This document shows positions 1-12,905 of a DNA stretch of 64,000 nucleotides, in pieces. Within the stretch, counting starts at the first letter, position 1. Every line of letters begins with the position of its first letter. The DNA is from Megaleporinus macrocephalus (taxonomy: Eukaryota; Chordata; Actinopteri; Characiformes; Anostomidae): assembly GCA_021613375.1 (NCBI GenBank), contig CM038719.1, forward strand, positions 5,638,890 through 5,702,889. Reading direction: 5' to 3'. The notes under the pieces were generated by a model. The model worked only from the letters and a program-made list of their open reading frames with translations, did not search any database and had not been told where the DNA came from. A program made the position numbers and the translations under genes.

Positions 1-672
1 TTATCTCTACACCAACTAAGTTCTCTCATCTATTCCTTCCTTTATCTGTACACCAACTATGTTCTCTCATCCATTCATTCATTTATCTCTACACCAACTA
101 TGTTCTCTCATCCATTCATTCCTTTATCTGTACACCAACTATGTTCTCTCATCCATTGATTCCTTTATCTCTACAGCAACTATGTTCTCACATCCATTCA
201 TTCCTTTATCTCTACAGCAACTATGTTCTCCCATCCATTCATTCCTTTATCTGTACACCAACTGTGTTCTCTCATCCATTCATTCCTTTATCTGTACACC
301 GACTATGTTCTTTAATCCATTCATTTCTTTATCTGTACACCAACTATGTTCTCTCATCCATTGATTCCTTTATCTCTACACCAACTATGTTCTCTCATCC
401 ATTCATTCCTTTATCTCTACACCAACTATGTTCTCTCATCCATTCATTCATTTATCTCTACACCAACTATGTTCTCTCATCCATTCATTCCTTTATCTGT
501 ACACCAACTATGTTCTCTAATCCATTCATTTCTATATCTGTACACCAACTATGTTCTCTCATCCATTCATTCCTTTATATGTACACCAACTATGTTCTTT
601 CACCCATTCATTCCTTTATCTGTACACCAACTGTGTTCTCTCATCTATTCATTCCTTTATCTGTACACCAAC
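1..672. repeat. 41-bp minisatellite array (unit type A)
   Basis: Tandem copies of a 41-bp pyrimidine-rich unit containing ACACCAACTATGTTCTCTCA and CATTCATTCCTTTATCT. Successive GTTCTCTCA motifs start at 61 and 102, which gives the period. The array starts before the window. Because the simple unit lacks stops in some frames, it yields open frames of 100-400 codons rich in F, H, I, L and S; I treat these as artefacts, not genes. Confidence 0.93.
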
Positions 673-1748
673 ATTGTTCCTTAATCCCTTCATTTCTTTA
701 TCATCACGAACACTGCTCCTTCATCCCTTCATTCCTTTATCATCACCAACACTGTTCCTTCATCCCTTCATTCCTTTATCATCACCAACACTGTTCCTTC
801 ATCCCTTCATTCCTTTATCATCACCAACACTGTTCCTTCATCGCTTCATTCCTTTATCATCACCAACATTGTTCCTTCATCCCTTCATTCCTTTATCATC
901 ACCAACACTGTTCCTTCATCCCTTTATCATCACCAACACTGTTCCTTCATCCTTTCATTCCTTTATCACCACCACCACTGTTCCTTTATTCCTTCATTCC
1001 TGTATCACCACCACCACTGTTCCTTCATCCCTTCATTCCTTTATCATCACCAACACTGTTCCTTCATGCCTTTATCATCACCAACACTGTTCCTTCATCC
1101 TTTCATTCCTTTATCACCACCACCACTGTTCCTTTATTCCTTCATTCCTGTATCACCACCACCACTGTTCCTTCATCCCTTCATTCCTTTATCATCACCA
1201 ACACTGTTCCTTCATGCCTTCATTTTTTTATCATCACCAACACTGTTCCTTCACCCCTTCATTCTTTTATCTGTGCACCAACACTGTTCCTTAATCCCTT
1301 CATTCCTTTATCATCACCAACACTGTTCCTTCATCCCTTCATTTCTTTATCAGCACCAGCACTGTTCCTTCAACCCTTTATTCCTTTATCATCACCAACA
1401 CTGTTCCTTCATCCCTTCATTTTTTATCATCACTAACACTGTTCCTTCATCCCTTCATTCTTTTATCTGTGCACCAACACTGTTCCTTAATCCCTTCATT
1501 CCTTTATCATCACCAACACTGTTCCTTCATCCCTTCATTTTTTATCATCACCAACACTGTTCCTTCATCCCTTCATTCTTTTATTTGTGCACCAACACTG
1601 CTCCTTCATCCCTTCATTTCTGTATCATCACCAACACTGTTCCTTTATCTATTTATTCCTTTATCATCACCAACACTGTTCCTTCATCCCTTCATTCCTT
1701 TATCATTACCAATACTGTTCCTTCACCCCTTCATTCCTTTGTCCATAT
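673..1748. repeat. 39-bp minisatellite array (unit type B)
   Basis: A 39-bp unit (TTTATCATCACCAACACTGT followed by TCCTTCATCCCTTCATTCC) in about 27 copies, directly continuing the 41-bp array. The units are clearly related: both hold CATTCCTTTATC and ACCAAC. The change from 41 to 39 bp near 672 suggests a variant unit that was amplified on its own. The 39-bp period is 13 codons, so long open frames run through it; they are not genes. Confidence 0.92.
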
Positions 1749-2569
1749 ACCAAAGAAAGCATATTCCATACTGCTGCTGTGAGATCTCACGTCTGTCTAG
1801 TTCTGTACGTTTAACTGGGTTTAATGTGCTCAAAATAAACATCTCTCATTTTTAACCTGTTCTATGAGGCTGTTTTCTTACGTCCACATCCAGTAAAGCA
1901 GTATTGGTGAGTGCTCGAGTGTAATTAACATTTAGAAAGATTGCCAGAGTCGTTTTGCCTAATGTTTGTAATTCCAACCTGTTTTCAGACTCTTCAGAAA
2001 ATTCAGCCAGACAGCTGGTACATGTCTTGCAAGCAGCTGCAAGCAATTACGATTTGTATGTTTTACTCAGGCAAAGTCGACAGAGTAGCTTTAGTGGCCC
2101 TGTTGGCCTCCCACAGCTCCAAAGGCCTTACTTTTGGAAAGAGGTCCAAAGCCTGCATCGAGAGTTCTGGCTAAAACCTTAAATTCACCTTAATACCTGT
2201 TTTCTGATGTAAATCGCGTCCCATTGTTGCTGCTCTACACTTCGTACTGTCTTGCAAATGTCTATTAGTGCTTTGAGGCATGTGATTCTCTGAGGTGTTG
2301 CGTGCTTGAACTGAGCTCTTGCAGTAAAAATGCAACCTTTGATTGACATTATCTCTTCTCAGCAGGTGGCTCGCTAAGTTAACTTGAGTGGCAGGATGTT
2401 GCATAATCGCTCTACACTGTGGGAGCTGCTTAGAGTGTAGAAAAGGGGGGGGTCCTTCTGGAGTTCAGGCACGGGTGGGTGTGGTTTTTGTGCTCTCACA
2501 CATTTAACTCCAGAGCTCCAGCCTGCACATCTGCATTTCTCCAGCTCCTGTCCTCTGCATCTCGCAGGC
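1749..2569. other. 5' flank of the amine oxidase gene
   Basis: Non-repetitive sequence with no recognisable gene. Short open frames here resemble no family I know. The final 35 bases before the ATG at 2570 are pyrimidine-rich and end in CTCGCAG, which looks like a 3' splice site, so the ATG may lie just inside exon 2 of the transcript, with a 5'UTR exon further upstream. I see no clear TATA box. Confidence 0.5.
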
Positions 2570-4148
2570 ATGGTTGCCCAAGTGACCAACTCCCTGGTCA
2601 AGTGCCTGCTGATCATACTCGGGCTCATCTCGGTCATTGTGAACATCGTGCTGATCTGCTTGAACTCAAACAGGCTTCCGAAATGCCACTTTCAAGTGCA
2701 GGACTCGGTCATAGCCAACCACACGGACCACAGCTTGATTTTTGCAGACCTCACACCGCAGGAGTACCTCGCCGTCCGGGATTACATGTGGAGCCAGAAG
2801 GACCTGAAGATTTCCCACTCGGCCACTGCAAAGCCCTCAGAGAACTTCATCTTCTTGATTGACCTCCAGCTTCCGAAAAAACTGGATGCTCTGCAATATT
2901 TGGACAGCAGCGGCCGTAAACCCCTGCGCCAAGCCACCGTGGTCGTGTTCTTCGGCGAGTTCTCCTACCTCAAAGAATACGTGGTGGGACCGCTGGGTGG
3001 TACCCTTCAGCACCAAGATGTCACAAAGGAAAGATACAAGATGGAAAGTCTACCTTTCGCAGCCAGGACGGTGACCATCGGAGAATATGTGGAGCTTTTC
3101 ACATTCCTACACAACAAAGTGTTTCAGAAGCTTGAGAAGGAGCTGAGGGAGAGCTTCGGCTATGATCCTGTGACGAATACCCTGAACCCTTTTGAAGGTA
3201 TGCCCAGAGGACTGAAGGCAGGTGACCGAAAGACCTGGATTTCTTTCTTCCGTGACAAAAGCGGGATGTACATCCATCCAGTGGGCTTTGAAGTCTTAAT
3301 CAACCACGAGAGCAAGAACTCGTCCAACTGGAGCTTAGACAGGCTACTCTACAATGGCAAGTACTTCGATACCATTGAAAGCTTTAAACAGAGCTACCAA
3401 AAAGGTGACGTGAAGAAGATCGTCTATAAGGACATGCCCAACTACGCCTCACTGAAACCAAAAAAGAAGCCCACTGGCTTGGGCCCGCACCAGTCATACT
3501 TGCAAGGGAAGAGGTTCAGCGTGAAAAACAACCAGGTGATCTACTTGGACTGGAGCTTCGCGTTTGGCCTGAGCTCGCTAACCGGCATGCGCGCGTTTGA
3601 CATCCGCTTCAGAGGGGAGCGCATCGCCTACGAGATCAGCGTCCAGGAGGCCATGTCCGTCTACGGCTCCAACACGCCTGGCATGATCCTCACAAAGTTC
3701 CTAGACTCCAGCATCGGAATCGGGCGCTTCGCGCACGAGCTGGTGAGGGGCGTGGACTGCCCCCACACGGCCACCTACGTTGACATTTACCGCTACATCG
3801 ACACGAATGCCACCCAGCGCTTCCGCAACGCCATCTGCGTCTTCGAGCACGACGTGGGACGGCCTCTCAGGCGCCACTTCTCGGACTTCTTCCACAACAG
3901 CTACGGCGGCATGCCCAACAGCGCGCTCTACATCCGCAGTATCACGGCCATAGGAAACTACGACTACATATGGGACTTCATCTTCTACCAGACTGGCTCC
4001 GTGGAGGCCAGGGTGCATGCCACCGGCTACATATCCTCATCCTACAAGATTGATGGAAGCCTCAGGTACGGCCACCAGGTGGCGGAAAACGTGCTCGGAA
4101 ACATCCACACGCATTTCATCAACTTCAAGGTGGATCTGGATATTTTAG
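2570..4148 (+). CDS. aoc2: Amine oxidase coding exon 1
   Basis: It encodes residues 1-526 plus one base: membrane anchor, N-terminal D2/D3-like domains and most of the catalytic core, including Asp379, Tyr464 and the HTH copper pair. It ends in TTTTAG followed by GTAAGT, a strong donor. A single large first coding exon is the usual AOC2/AOC3 layout. The ATG at 2570 is the first in frame and directly precedes the anchor. Confidence 0.96.
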
Positions 4149-7100
4149 GTAAGTACGTAGAGTAACTGTAGTTGTAGTTCTATGTAAATGTTAATTTAAG
4201 GGACTTAAAGGGAAAATATATATGTGATATATACCTGTTAGGTGGACCCCCAGGTGACTCAGTGAGGGGAAACCAGTCTTGCGAGTACAGGTTAACATAA
4301 AAACTGTCTCAGGATTAGAGTTGCATGACCAACTTTGGATGTTCCTGACTTGCTGTGGGTGTTTTGCTACAAAGGGCATTTGAATAATCCAACAAATGCA
4401 AATGATGCAAACTAATGTTTCACCAGGTGCTTCTGAAAATCCTAAATCTGTGAATGTAATAGATCTAAATGTGTGCAATGTTTCCACATCACAAATATAT
4501 ATCAACACAGTAAAACAATGAAAAACCAATATGATACAGTCATAGTTTTAAAGCCAGAAATATATTCAGGGCTTGATTTGTGCCTGAATGATGACCGCAG
4601 ATCTAATTTTACTGGCCTAAATTGATATAAGAGGTAAAGAAATAGAAATGTTCCACGTGCCTTCAAACTTAAACTTAAAACCTAATGATTGAAGAGTACA
4701 CTTTGCTGTAAATTAAAAAAAGATGATCTAATTTTGATTAATTTCAATAAAACCCCCATAATTAATGTAGCATTACACTAATAGAACAACTATGTTTGGT
4801 GAAAAGCTTTAGTATAATTTTAAATCAAAGCTGACAGAAGAACCTAGACACAGGCTCAGACTATAATACACAGAAGTGGAAATAAGAATGATGCTAATAT
4901 GATTAGGAAATTACAATATAAGTCAAATATAATATAAGGCAAAGACAAAATGTGACAGGGACTGTCCCCCTCAGCCCCAACATTCTTACTCATGTTTAAA
5001 TGATCTACACATTCAAATCAATTCCAATGAAATTGATTCACTTTCTACAGTCGTGCATACAACCATCATCTGGTATATTGCATATGGAGGGCTGCCCTAA
5101 TTAAAATTGTGTTACTTTAGATTGTTAGTGTCTGAATCTCAGATGGCTCCCTACTCCCAACATAGGCCATAATATAATAGTATTTTGGACACCTAAGCGA
5201 TTTAAAAGTTTAAAAGTCTTTATCTGATCAATAAGTGTATGTTCTCCAGTAAGAACAGCAGATCTGATTAGAACAGATGTAAATAATCATACTTACAATA
5301 CAAAGTAACATGAATATCTTATTGTGAAAGAAGTAGATCAGATCTTGAGCTCCAGTTTGAAGAACAAAGTGTAGTTCCAGATTTCTCCTGGACGCCCCAG
5401 ACATTGTATGAATGTATTCAGTTCCTTCAGCAGCAAATCTTGATTTAGCTTAATGAAGAACTGAGCAGTCAAAGCAGGTATTAGATGAGAACTGATAATA
5501 ATACTGGGTTATTCAGGAGAAGCTTGGAAAGGGTTAAATAAACACACTGACGTATGGAAAAGCACTACTTACTGTATTAAAACTGTCTGGAAAACATAGC
5601 TTTTTAGGTATAACAATGTCCATAAGTGCCTCAAACCTTTGCACAGCACTGTATGTGGTGATAGAAAGTCATTTATATGCAGCTATTAGCTACACCAGTC
5701 CTTATCTACCATTTAGGACCCTCATTTTGTGAGCACTGCAGTTCACTTCATAGCGAGTAATTACGATTCAGTCAATGTTTACATTCTATAGTTGCTGCAT
5801 GAGGAGTGATATAGGGTGGAGAGGGGGGTGGATGTGGGAACTCGTATTCCCACAAGTTCTGGTATGCAGTTTTGTGATAGCGGTATAGATAATGTCAGCA
5901 GTTGTTTACATTGTGCTGAAAGGAAGCCTGGCTGTTGAGATATATTGGCCCCAATAAAGGGTACATGTCCAATGCCATTCAGATATACTGTGTAAATCAA
6001 ACCAACAAAACACGTTACGTATTATTAAAAATAGACTAAATCATTTCACTAGCAGGTTGTTATTGCAGCATCTAATTGTTGCACAATCTCTCTTTTCCAC
6101 CGAGAGAGGAACAGCAAGCTAAATATCTCCATAACTATAATATACATCATCCAGGTTCTTCAGCTTTAGCTAGAACATGGCATCACTTTAACAACATGAC
6201 TGACTCACCTGTAACCACATGACATCATCACGTAAATAGTGCCTTGTTTTTCTATTTGTCAGCAAAACATTTTCATTTGGTTTCATAGTTTAATACTATT
6301 GGACGTGTACACTGGATTAAGTCTTAACAGTCTGGCTTCTCTCTAAACCTAACAGACCTCAAATAAAACCTGGTTATATTAATTAGATTGAACATTCTTT
6401 GATCTGATAACAATATGCATCTAATGTATGAATACACTGAGACTTAATAAAGACTGGCGTGCACTGGTTTCCCAAACCCAGATTAAACCTAAACCTGGAC
6501 CCAACAGTATCTCCAATAGTGGTTGTAGTCTGGGAAACCTGCACTGCATGTTAACTAATATGGGCTGGTATGTAGTTTTGCTAGTTTGGGTTATGAATTC
6601 AACAAACCGCTGCAGTCTGAGAAGAGACTTACGGACTGTAGGGGAGGAGAGAACTCTAAGAACTTGGGATGGACAGGTCAGATAAACAGGGCTTGGAAAT
6701 GTGTAGGACATTAGACTGGAAGGAGAAGGATGTCATGGTCCTCCTCCCAATTCACTTTCACATATATCTTCAAAAGTGTGAACAATAAGCTCAGTTATTT
6801 TATTCTCATGATGAAACAACATTTTATTGCCACAGATTGACCATCACTGTCAGATACAATGTTTTAACCTCTTGGTGAGGTTGCCAGATTCAACGCACAT
6901 TACTCCTCCTCTGTAATTTTGGACGTCCACATTTCTTGGCCCATCATGCAAGTCATTATTCATTTCTCCATCAGATTTCATCAGAGTTGCATGTGTTGTT
7001 TCTTTTGATTGGCTGACCAGATCAATCCTGCTAACAGCTTTCATCAGTGGTCAGAAAAACAATAACACATACTGTTTCTATGGTATCATAAAGGAACCAC

Positions 7101-7345
7101 TTTCATTGGATAGCTCTTAAAAAATATTTTTAATGTCTGAAGATGATTAACGGGCCCATATCATGAAAAAAAACTAAATAAAAGAATGTCCAGTTCAGGA
7201 CGTTTTTAAAGAAACACTATTCTGAAGGACATTCTGAAGGAACACTGTCCATATGGTCACAATCAGAATATTATTATTTAATATTATTACTATTAATATA
7301 TTACAAATATGAACAACCTGAGTGGGTGTGCCTAAACTTTTGACT

Positions 7346-7376
<31 letters not shown>

Positions 7377-7420
7377 GGATAGACAGATAGATAGACAGAT
7401 AGATAGCCAAACAGCGAGAC

Positions 7421-7464
<44 letters not shown>

Positions 7465-7478
7465 CCAAACAGCGAGAC

Positions 7479-7518
<40 letters not shown>

Positions 7519-7536
7519 GCAAACACTGAGACACAC

Positions 7537-7620
<84 letters not shown>

Positions 7621-7634
7621 GCATACAGAGAGAC

Positions 7635-7688
<54 letters not shown>

Positions 7689-10600
7689 TGCAGCTCCTGC
7701 AGCGTCCCATGAATATTCTGTTTTCATCCGAAGGTTTATACAACAACTTCCTGACGAAAGACATGGGGTACGAGGAGGTGGCGCTGCCTTGGACGAGTGA
7801 GCGGAAGGCCAAGGTGCCGTACCTGGTGGAGAACCAGATCAGGACGGAGAAGGAGGCGGCGCTGCGCCATGACCAGAAAACCCCCCGCTACCTCCACGTG
7901 GCCAGCAATCGGACCAACCGCTGGGGCCACCAGCGCTCGTACCGCCTGCAGGTCTTCAGCTTTGCTGGAGATCATCTCCCCGAGAGTGAGCCGGAGGAGA
8001 GGAGCATGTCCTGGGCTCGGTGAGAGAGAGGACACTCCCGCACACGGACACAGAACACAAACACACACACCATCACCATCACAGCAGATCAGAGAACATC
8101 TGACTGCCCTCTCTCTCTACTATCTCTCTCCAACCACTGCGCAGGTCTTTCTGCTGTTTCTCCTCCAAAACTCTCATATTCATCCTCCCTGTAGCCACAT
8201 TAGTCTTACATCCAGAATAGAAACAGAGAACGAAGAGCTGTACTTGTTAACTGTACTGCTCAGTGATGTCATTTAAGCTTGATGTCACTGATCACATGAT
8301 TATGACACTAACCACATGGACACCTCAGAGAAGAGAGCAGGTGTGGTCATGTGTTGTAGAATCACCAAGCTATGAAATACAAGGGGTTCAGAGATGTCTG
8401 GGACCTCCTATTTAGCTTCCTGGACACCCTGGAGTGGGTGGTGTTGGCAGAAAACGCTCTGGGTAGACCGCTAGTCCACCACAGAGCCCTGAATATCTCA
8501 CAGTCAAATTTCTGGGGGTCTCTGAATATAAACGTAATCCTTTTAAAAACCTAAGACGAGTGAAAAGAGTGAAGTATTCTCAGACTGGTGACGGAGGAGA
8601 TGATGAGTAAGATCTCGGTTTATGTATGGAAGACCCACCAAATTAGAAAAGAGCATTTTCAGAAGAAACCAAATGTTTTGTTGTTATTTAAGCGTCACAT
8701 CAGTGCAGCTGTAGCGAGCGAGTTAACAGCCAGCAGACATGGGACCCCCAAATACCAGGGGTACTCCGCACACTGGGCACAGCGCCCTATAGTCCGGTAA
8801 AAAGTATCATGTAATAAAGTGGCCAGTTAGTTGAAGTTTAAAGGTAGGTGTTTCTAAAAAAGTGGCCAGTTAGTAGAAGTGCAAGGTTGGTGTTTCTAAA
8901 AAAGTGGCCAGTTAGTAGAAGTGCAAGGTAGGTGTTTCTAAAAAAGTGGCCAGTTAGTAGAAGTGCAAGGTAGGTGTTTCTAAAAAAGTGGCCAGTTAGT
9001 AGAAGTGCAAGGTAGGTGTTTCTAAAAAAGTGTCCAGTTAGTAGAAGTGCAAGGTAGGTGTTTCTAAAAAAGTGTCCAGTTAGTAGAAGTGCAAGGTAGG
9101 TGTTTCTAAAAAAGTGTCCAGTTAGTAGAAGTGCAAGGTAGGTGTTTCTAAAAAAGTGGCCAGTTAGTAGAAGTGCAAGGTAGGTGTTTCTAAAAAAGTG
9201 GCCAGTTAGTAGAAGTACAAGGTAGGTGTTTCTAAAAAAGTGGCCAGTTAGTAGAAGTACAAGGTAAGTGTAAAGTGACCAGTGAGAGATGTTTCTAATA
9301 AAGTGGCCAGTTAGTAGAAGTGCAAGGTAGGTGTTTCTAAAAAAGTGGCCAGTTAGTAGAAGTGCAAGGTAGGTGTTTCTAAAAAAGTGGCCAGTTAGTA
9401 GAAGTGCAAGGTAGGTGTTTCTAAAAAAGTGGCCAGTTAGTAGAAGTGCAAGGTTGGTGTTTCTAAAAAAGTGGCCAGTTAGTAGAAGTGCAAGGTAGGT
9501 GTTTCTAAAAAAGTGTCCAGTTAGTGGAAGTCCAGGATAGGTGTTTCTAATAAAGTGGCCATTGAGATGTGTTTCTAATAAAGTGGCCAGTGAGATGTGT
9601 TTCTAATAAAGTGGCCAGTGAGATGTGTTTCTGATAAAGTGGCCAGTTAGTAGAAGCGCAAGACAGGTGTTTTTAATAAAGTGGCCAGTGAGAGGTGTTT
9701 CTTATAAAGTGGCCAGTTAGTGGAAGTGCAGGGTAGGTGTTTCTAATAAAGTGGCCAGTGATTGGTGTTTCTAATAAAGTGGTCAGTTAGTGGAAGTGCA
9801 GGGTAGGTGTTTCTAATAAAGTGTCCATTGAGATATGTTTCTAATAAAATGGCCATTGAGATGTGTTTCTAATAAAGTGGCCAGTGAGATGTGTTTCTAA
9901 TAAAGGGGCCAGTGAGATGTGTTTCTGATAAAGTGGCCAGTTAGTAGAAGCGCAAGACAGGTGTTTTTTTAATAAAGTGGCCAGTAAGAGGTGTTTCTAA
10001 TAAAGTGGCCAGTTAGTGGAAGTGCAGGATAGGTGTTTCTAATAAAGTGGCCATTGAGATATGTTTCTCATAAAGTGGCCAGTGAGAGGTGTTTCTAATA
10101 AAGTGGCCAGTCAGAGGTGTTTCTGATGAAGTGGCCAGTGAGATGTGTTTCTGATAAAGTGGCCAGTTAGTAGAAGCGCAAGACAGGTGTTTTTTAATAA
10201 AGTGGCCAGTGAGAGGTGTTTCTAATAAAGTGGCTAGTCAGAGGTGTTTCTGATAAAGTGGCCAGTTAGTTGAAGTTTAAAGGTAGGTGTTTCTAATAAA
10301 GTGGCCAGTTAGTAGAAGTGCAAGGTAGGTGTAAAGTGACCAGTGAGAGGTGTTTCTAATAAAGTGGCCAGTTCGTGGAAGTCCAGGATAGGTGTTTCTA
10401 ATAAAGTGGCCATTGAGATGTGTTTCTAATAAAGTGGCCAGTGAGATGTGTTTCTGATAAAGTGGCCAGTTAGTAGAAGCGCAAGACAGGTGTTTTTTAA
10501 TAAAGTGGCCAGTGAGAGGTTTTTCTTATAAAGTGGCCAGTTAGTGGAAGTGCAGGGTAGGTGTTTCTAATAAAGTGGCCAGTGAATGGTGTTTCTAATA

Positions 10601-12852
10601 AAGTGGCCAGTGAGAGGTGTTTCTGATAAAGTGGCCAGTTAATGGACGTACAAATAGGTGTTTCTGAAATTTACTGAGAGCTCATGATTGCCGAGAGAAG
10701 CAGACAAAACTAGCACCCGGTCTGTTCCGTACTGGAACCACCAAAACCACCATAATGATCCGGATGATAATGGTATTTACTGGGACCTAATTTACAATCA
10801 CACATTAAACTCCTACATTTTCTACGTCTATAGATTATGACACACAGACCGCTCAGATTGGATATCTGTCCTGATCTGACACAAATTATATTAGTGATCA
10901 CATCCATTTCTGCCTGATACAACCGCACACACTGGAAACAACAGAGTGAGCACAGAGATTGGACTTGTGCTGTTAACACAGACTGCAGTACAGCCGCACA
11001 GGCGTACTTATAGCAGATCGTCCCTGTCCAATGAAAACCATGTGACGTTTACATTGCATTATATTTAAAACACACTCTGAGAGTCTTCTGCTTCCACTGA
11101 CTTCATTTAATTAAAAGTAAAGAACGCTGTTGGCCTCTCCTGTAAAGTTGCCATCTTGGAGATACATGCATTTTTTGTTTTGGATAGCAACAATATATCG
11201 TCGTTGTCTTCATTTTCAATGTAAGTCAATAGAACCAGAATTTTTTGCAAGCTATTTTGAAGCATTTCTATTGGTCAATTCAATGTTCCCACAATGTAAA
11301 CGGCAGGGCTGCATTTAATTGATGTTGAAAAATAGAAATTGACAGCAACGATATACATATGAACTGGGATGTAGAATTCTAATACTGTACTGATTCAAAC
11401 TAAGACACATACTTATCATCTTATGTCTGATCTCATGATCAATTTCTTTTCCTCTCTCAGGTACAAAGTTGCCATAACGAAGCACAAAGACGAGGAGCCG
11501 ACCAGCAGCAGCCTGTACGGCCAGAACTACATGTGGGAACCAGTGGTGGACTTTAGCAAGTACATTGAAGATAATGAGGTCATTGAGAACAAGGTGAGTA
11601 CTCCAGAGTCATTTGTACATCAGAGACACAGTTACGCCTTTTAAGCTTGTTATTTCTATCTGCGGTGGATCAGACAGTGACCATACTGGACATTAAACAA
11701 GCTTGACCTGAAAAGCCGAGGGTTACAGGAGAAAAACAGTTCATTGTGATGTCATGAAGGCTGTTACTTTGCTTTAGATCTCGGTGCCCCTAGGGGGTTT
11801 CCAATACTATGCTAGCTTTGAGCTAACAGTGCATAGTGCACTCGAAAATGAATGGGACTCTATGGGGGGAACAGAGGGATGGAAAAAACAACAAACAGAC
11901 GAGTGCAGGTCAAATCAACACTGCAGTCGTGGTCGGGGGTCTGCTCTGAGTCTGTATATGTGAAACAGTTTCTGTCGGTCGAGCAGAAGTTCAGAAGATT
12001 GGTGTGCACTTTTCCATCCTATTCATTCTCTATGAGGAAAAAATTCTGGAAAAAATCTGTTGTTTTCTGGAATTTTTCTGGAATTTCAGACCATAGAGAA
12101 TGAACAGGAGTGACAAACACACACCAATCTACTGAACTTCTGCTCAACCAACAAACACCGGTTTACATACACTGACTCAGGGCGGACCCCCGACCTCGAC
12201 TTCAGTGTTGGTTTGAGCCGCACCACCAAATTGCATGTACTCTCACGTCAACTCAAAGTGGAACCACAGTACTCCATGGAAACCTCCTAGGAATATGTTA
12301 GCATTCAGCTAGAATACCCTAGCAACGGCCTGGCAACACCCTAGCAAAAGCATAGCAACAACCTAGCAACCAGAAAATACAAAGTTGGCGGGAGATCGGG
12401 CTAAAACATGTGCTGCGACACTGAAACCATTAGATTCTATATATCATTCGGCTTTAAGATTCATTACTGCTGACCCCTACAGCACACATCACTGTTTATT
12501 ATATGAAAAGGTCGGCTGGTCTTCTCTGGATGTGCGTCGAGAAACACACTGGTTTCTTTTTAATTTTATAGCACTTTCTGGCCGTATGCCATCGTATGTC
12601 ACAACAATGCTCGCTCCAGTGATTGGATGACCCTTCAGGTTACTAGAGTTTTTACTGAACTGGGAAAATCTGCTTTTGGCTACATCACTGCAGGAAACAC
12701 TAAAGAGTCATTTTAAACTCTTAATTTCTAACAACCTCCGCATGACCTGCCAGTGTTTTATTTAAATTTTAGTTTACATGATTTTGATACTCATGAGTTT
12801 TGTATTTTTCTATTTCACCATTCTTTTATTTACATTTTATTACTCTTTTATG

Positions 12853-12905
<53 letters not shown>

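Larger units (their letters stand above)
4149..7733. other. Amine oxidase intron 1
   Basis: A+T-rich intron of about 3.6 kb. From 4149 to about 5200 I see nothing recognisable. Beyond that lie Tc1-like ends, a small fold-back repeat and the GATA array, listed separately. The stretches 5654-6460 and 6545-7190 hold no gene or repeat that I recognise. Confidence 0.8.

Noticed and set aside
59..1855. Long F/H/S/I/L-rich open frames, up to 431 codons
   Set aside because: They follow the 41- and 39-bp minisatellite units and have no homology or gene structure.
1941..2182. Overlapping 75-77-codon frames upstream of the amine oxidase
   Set aside because: No family resemblance, no splice context and two competing frames.
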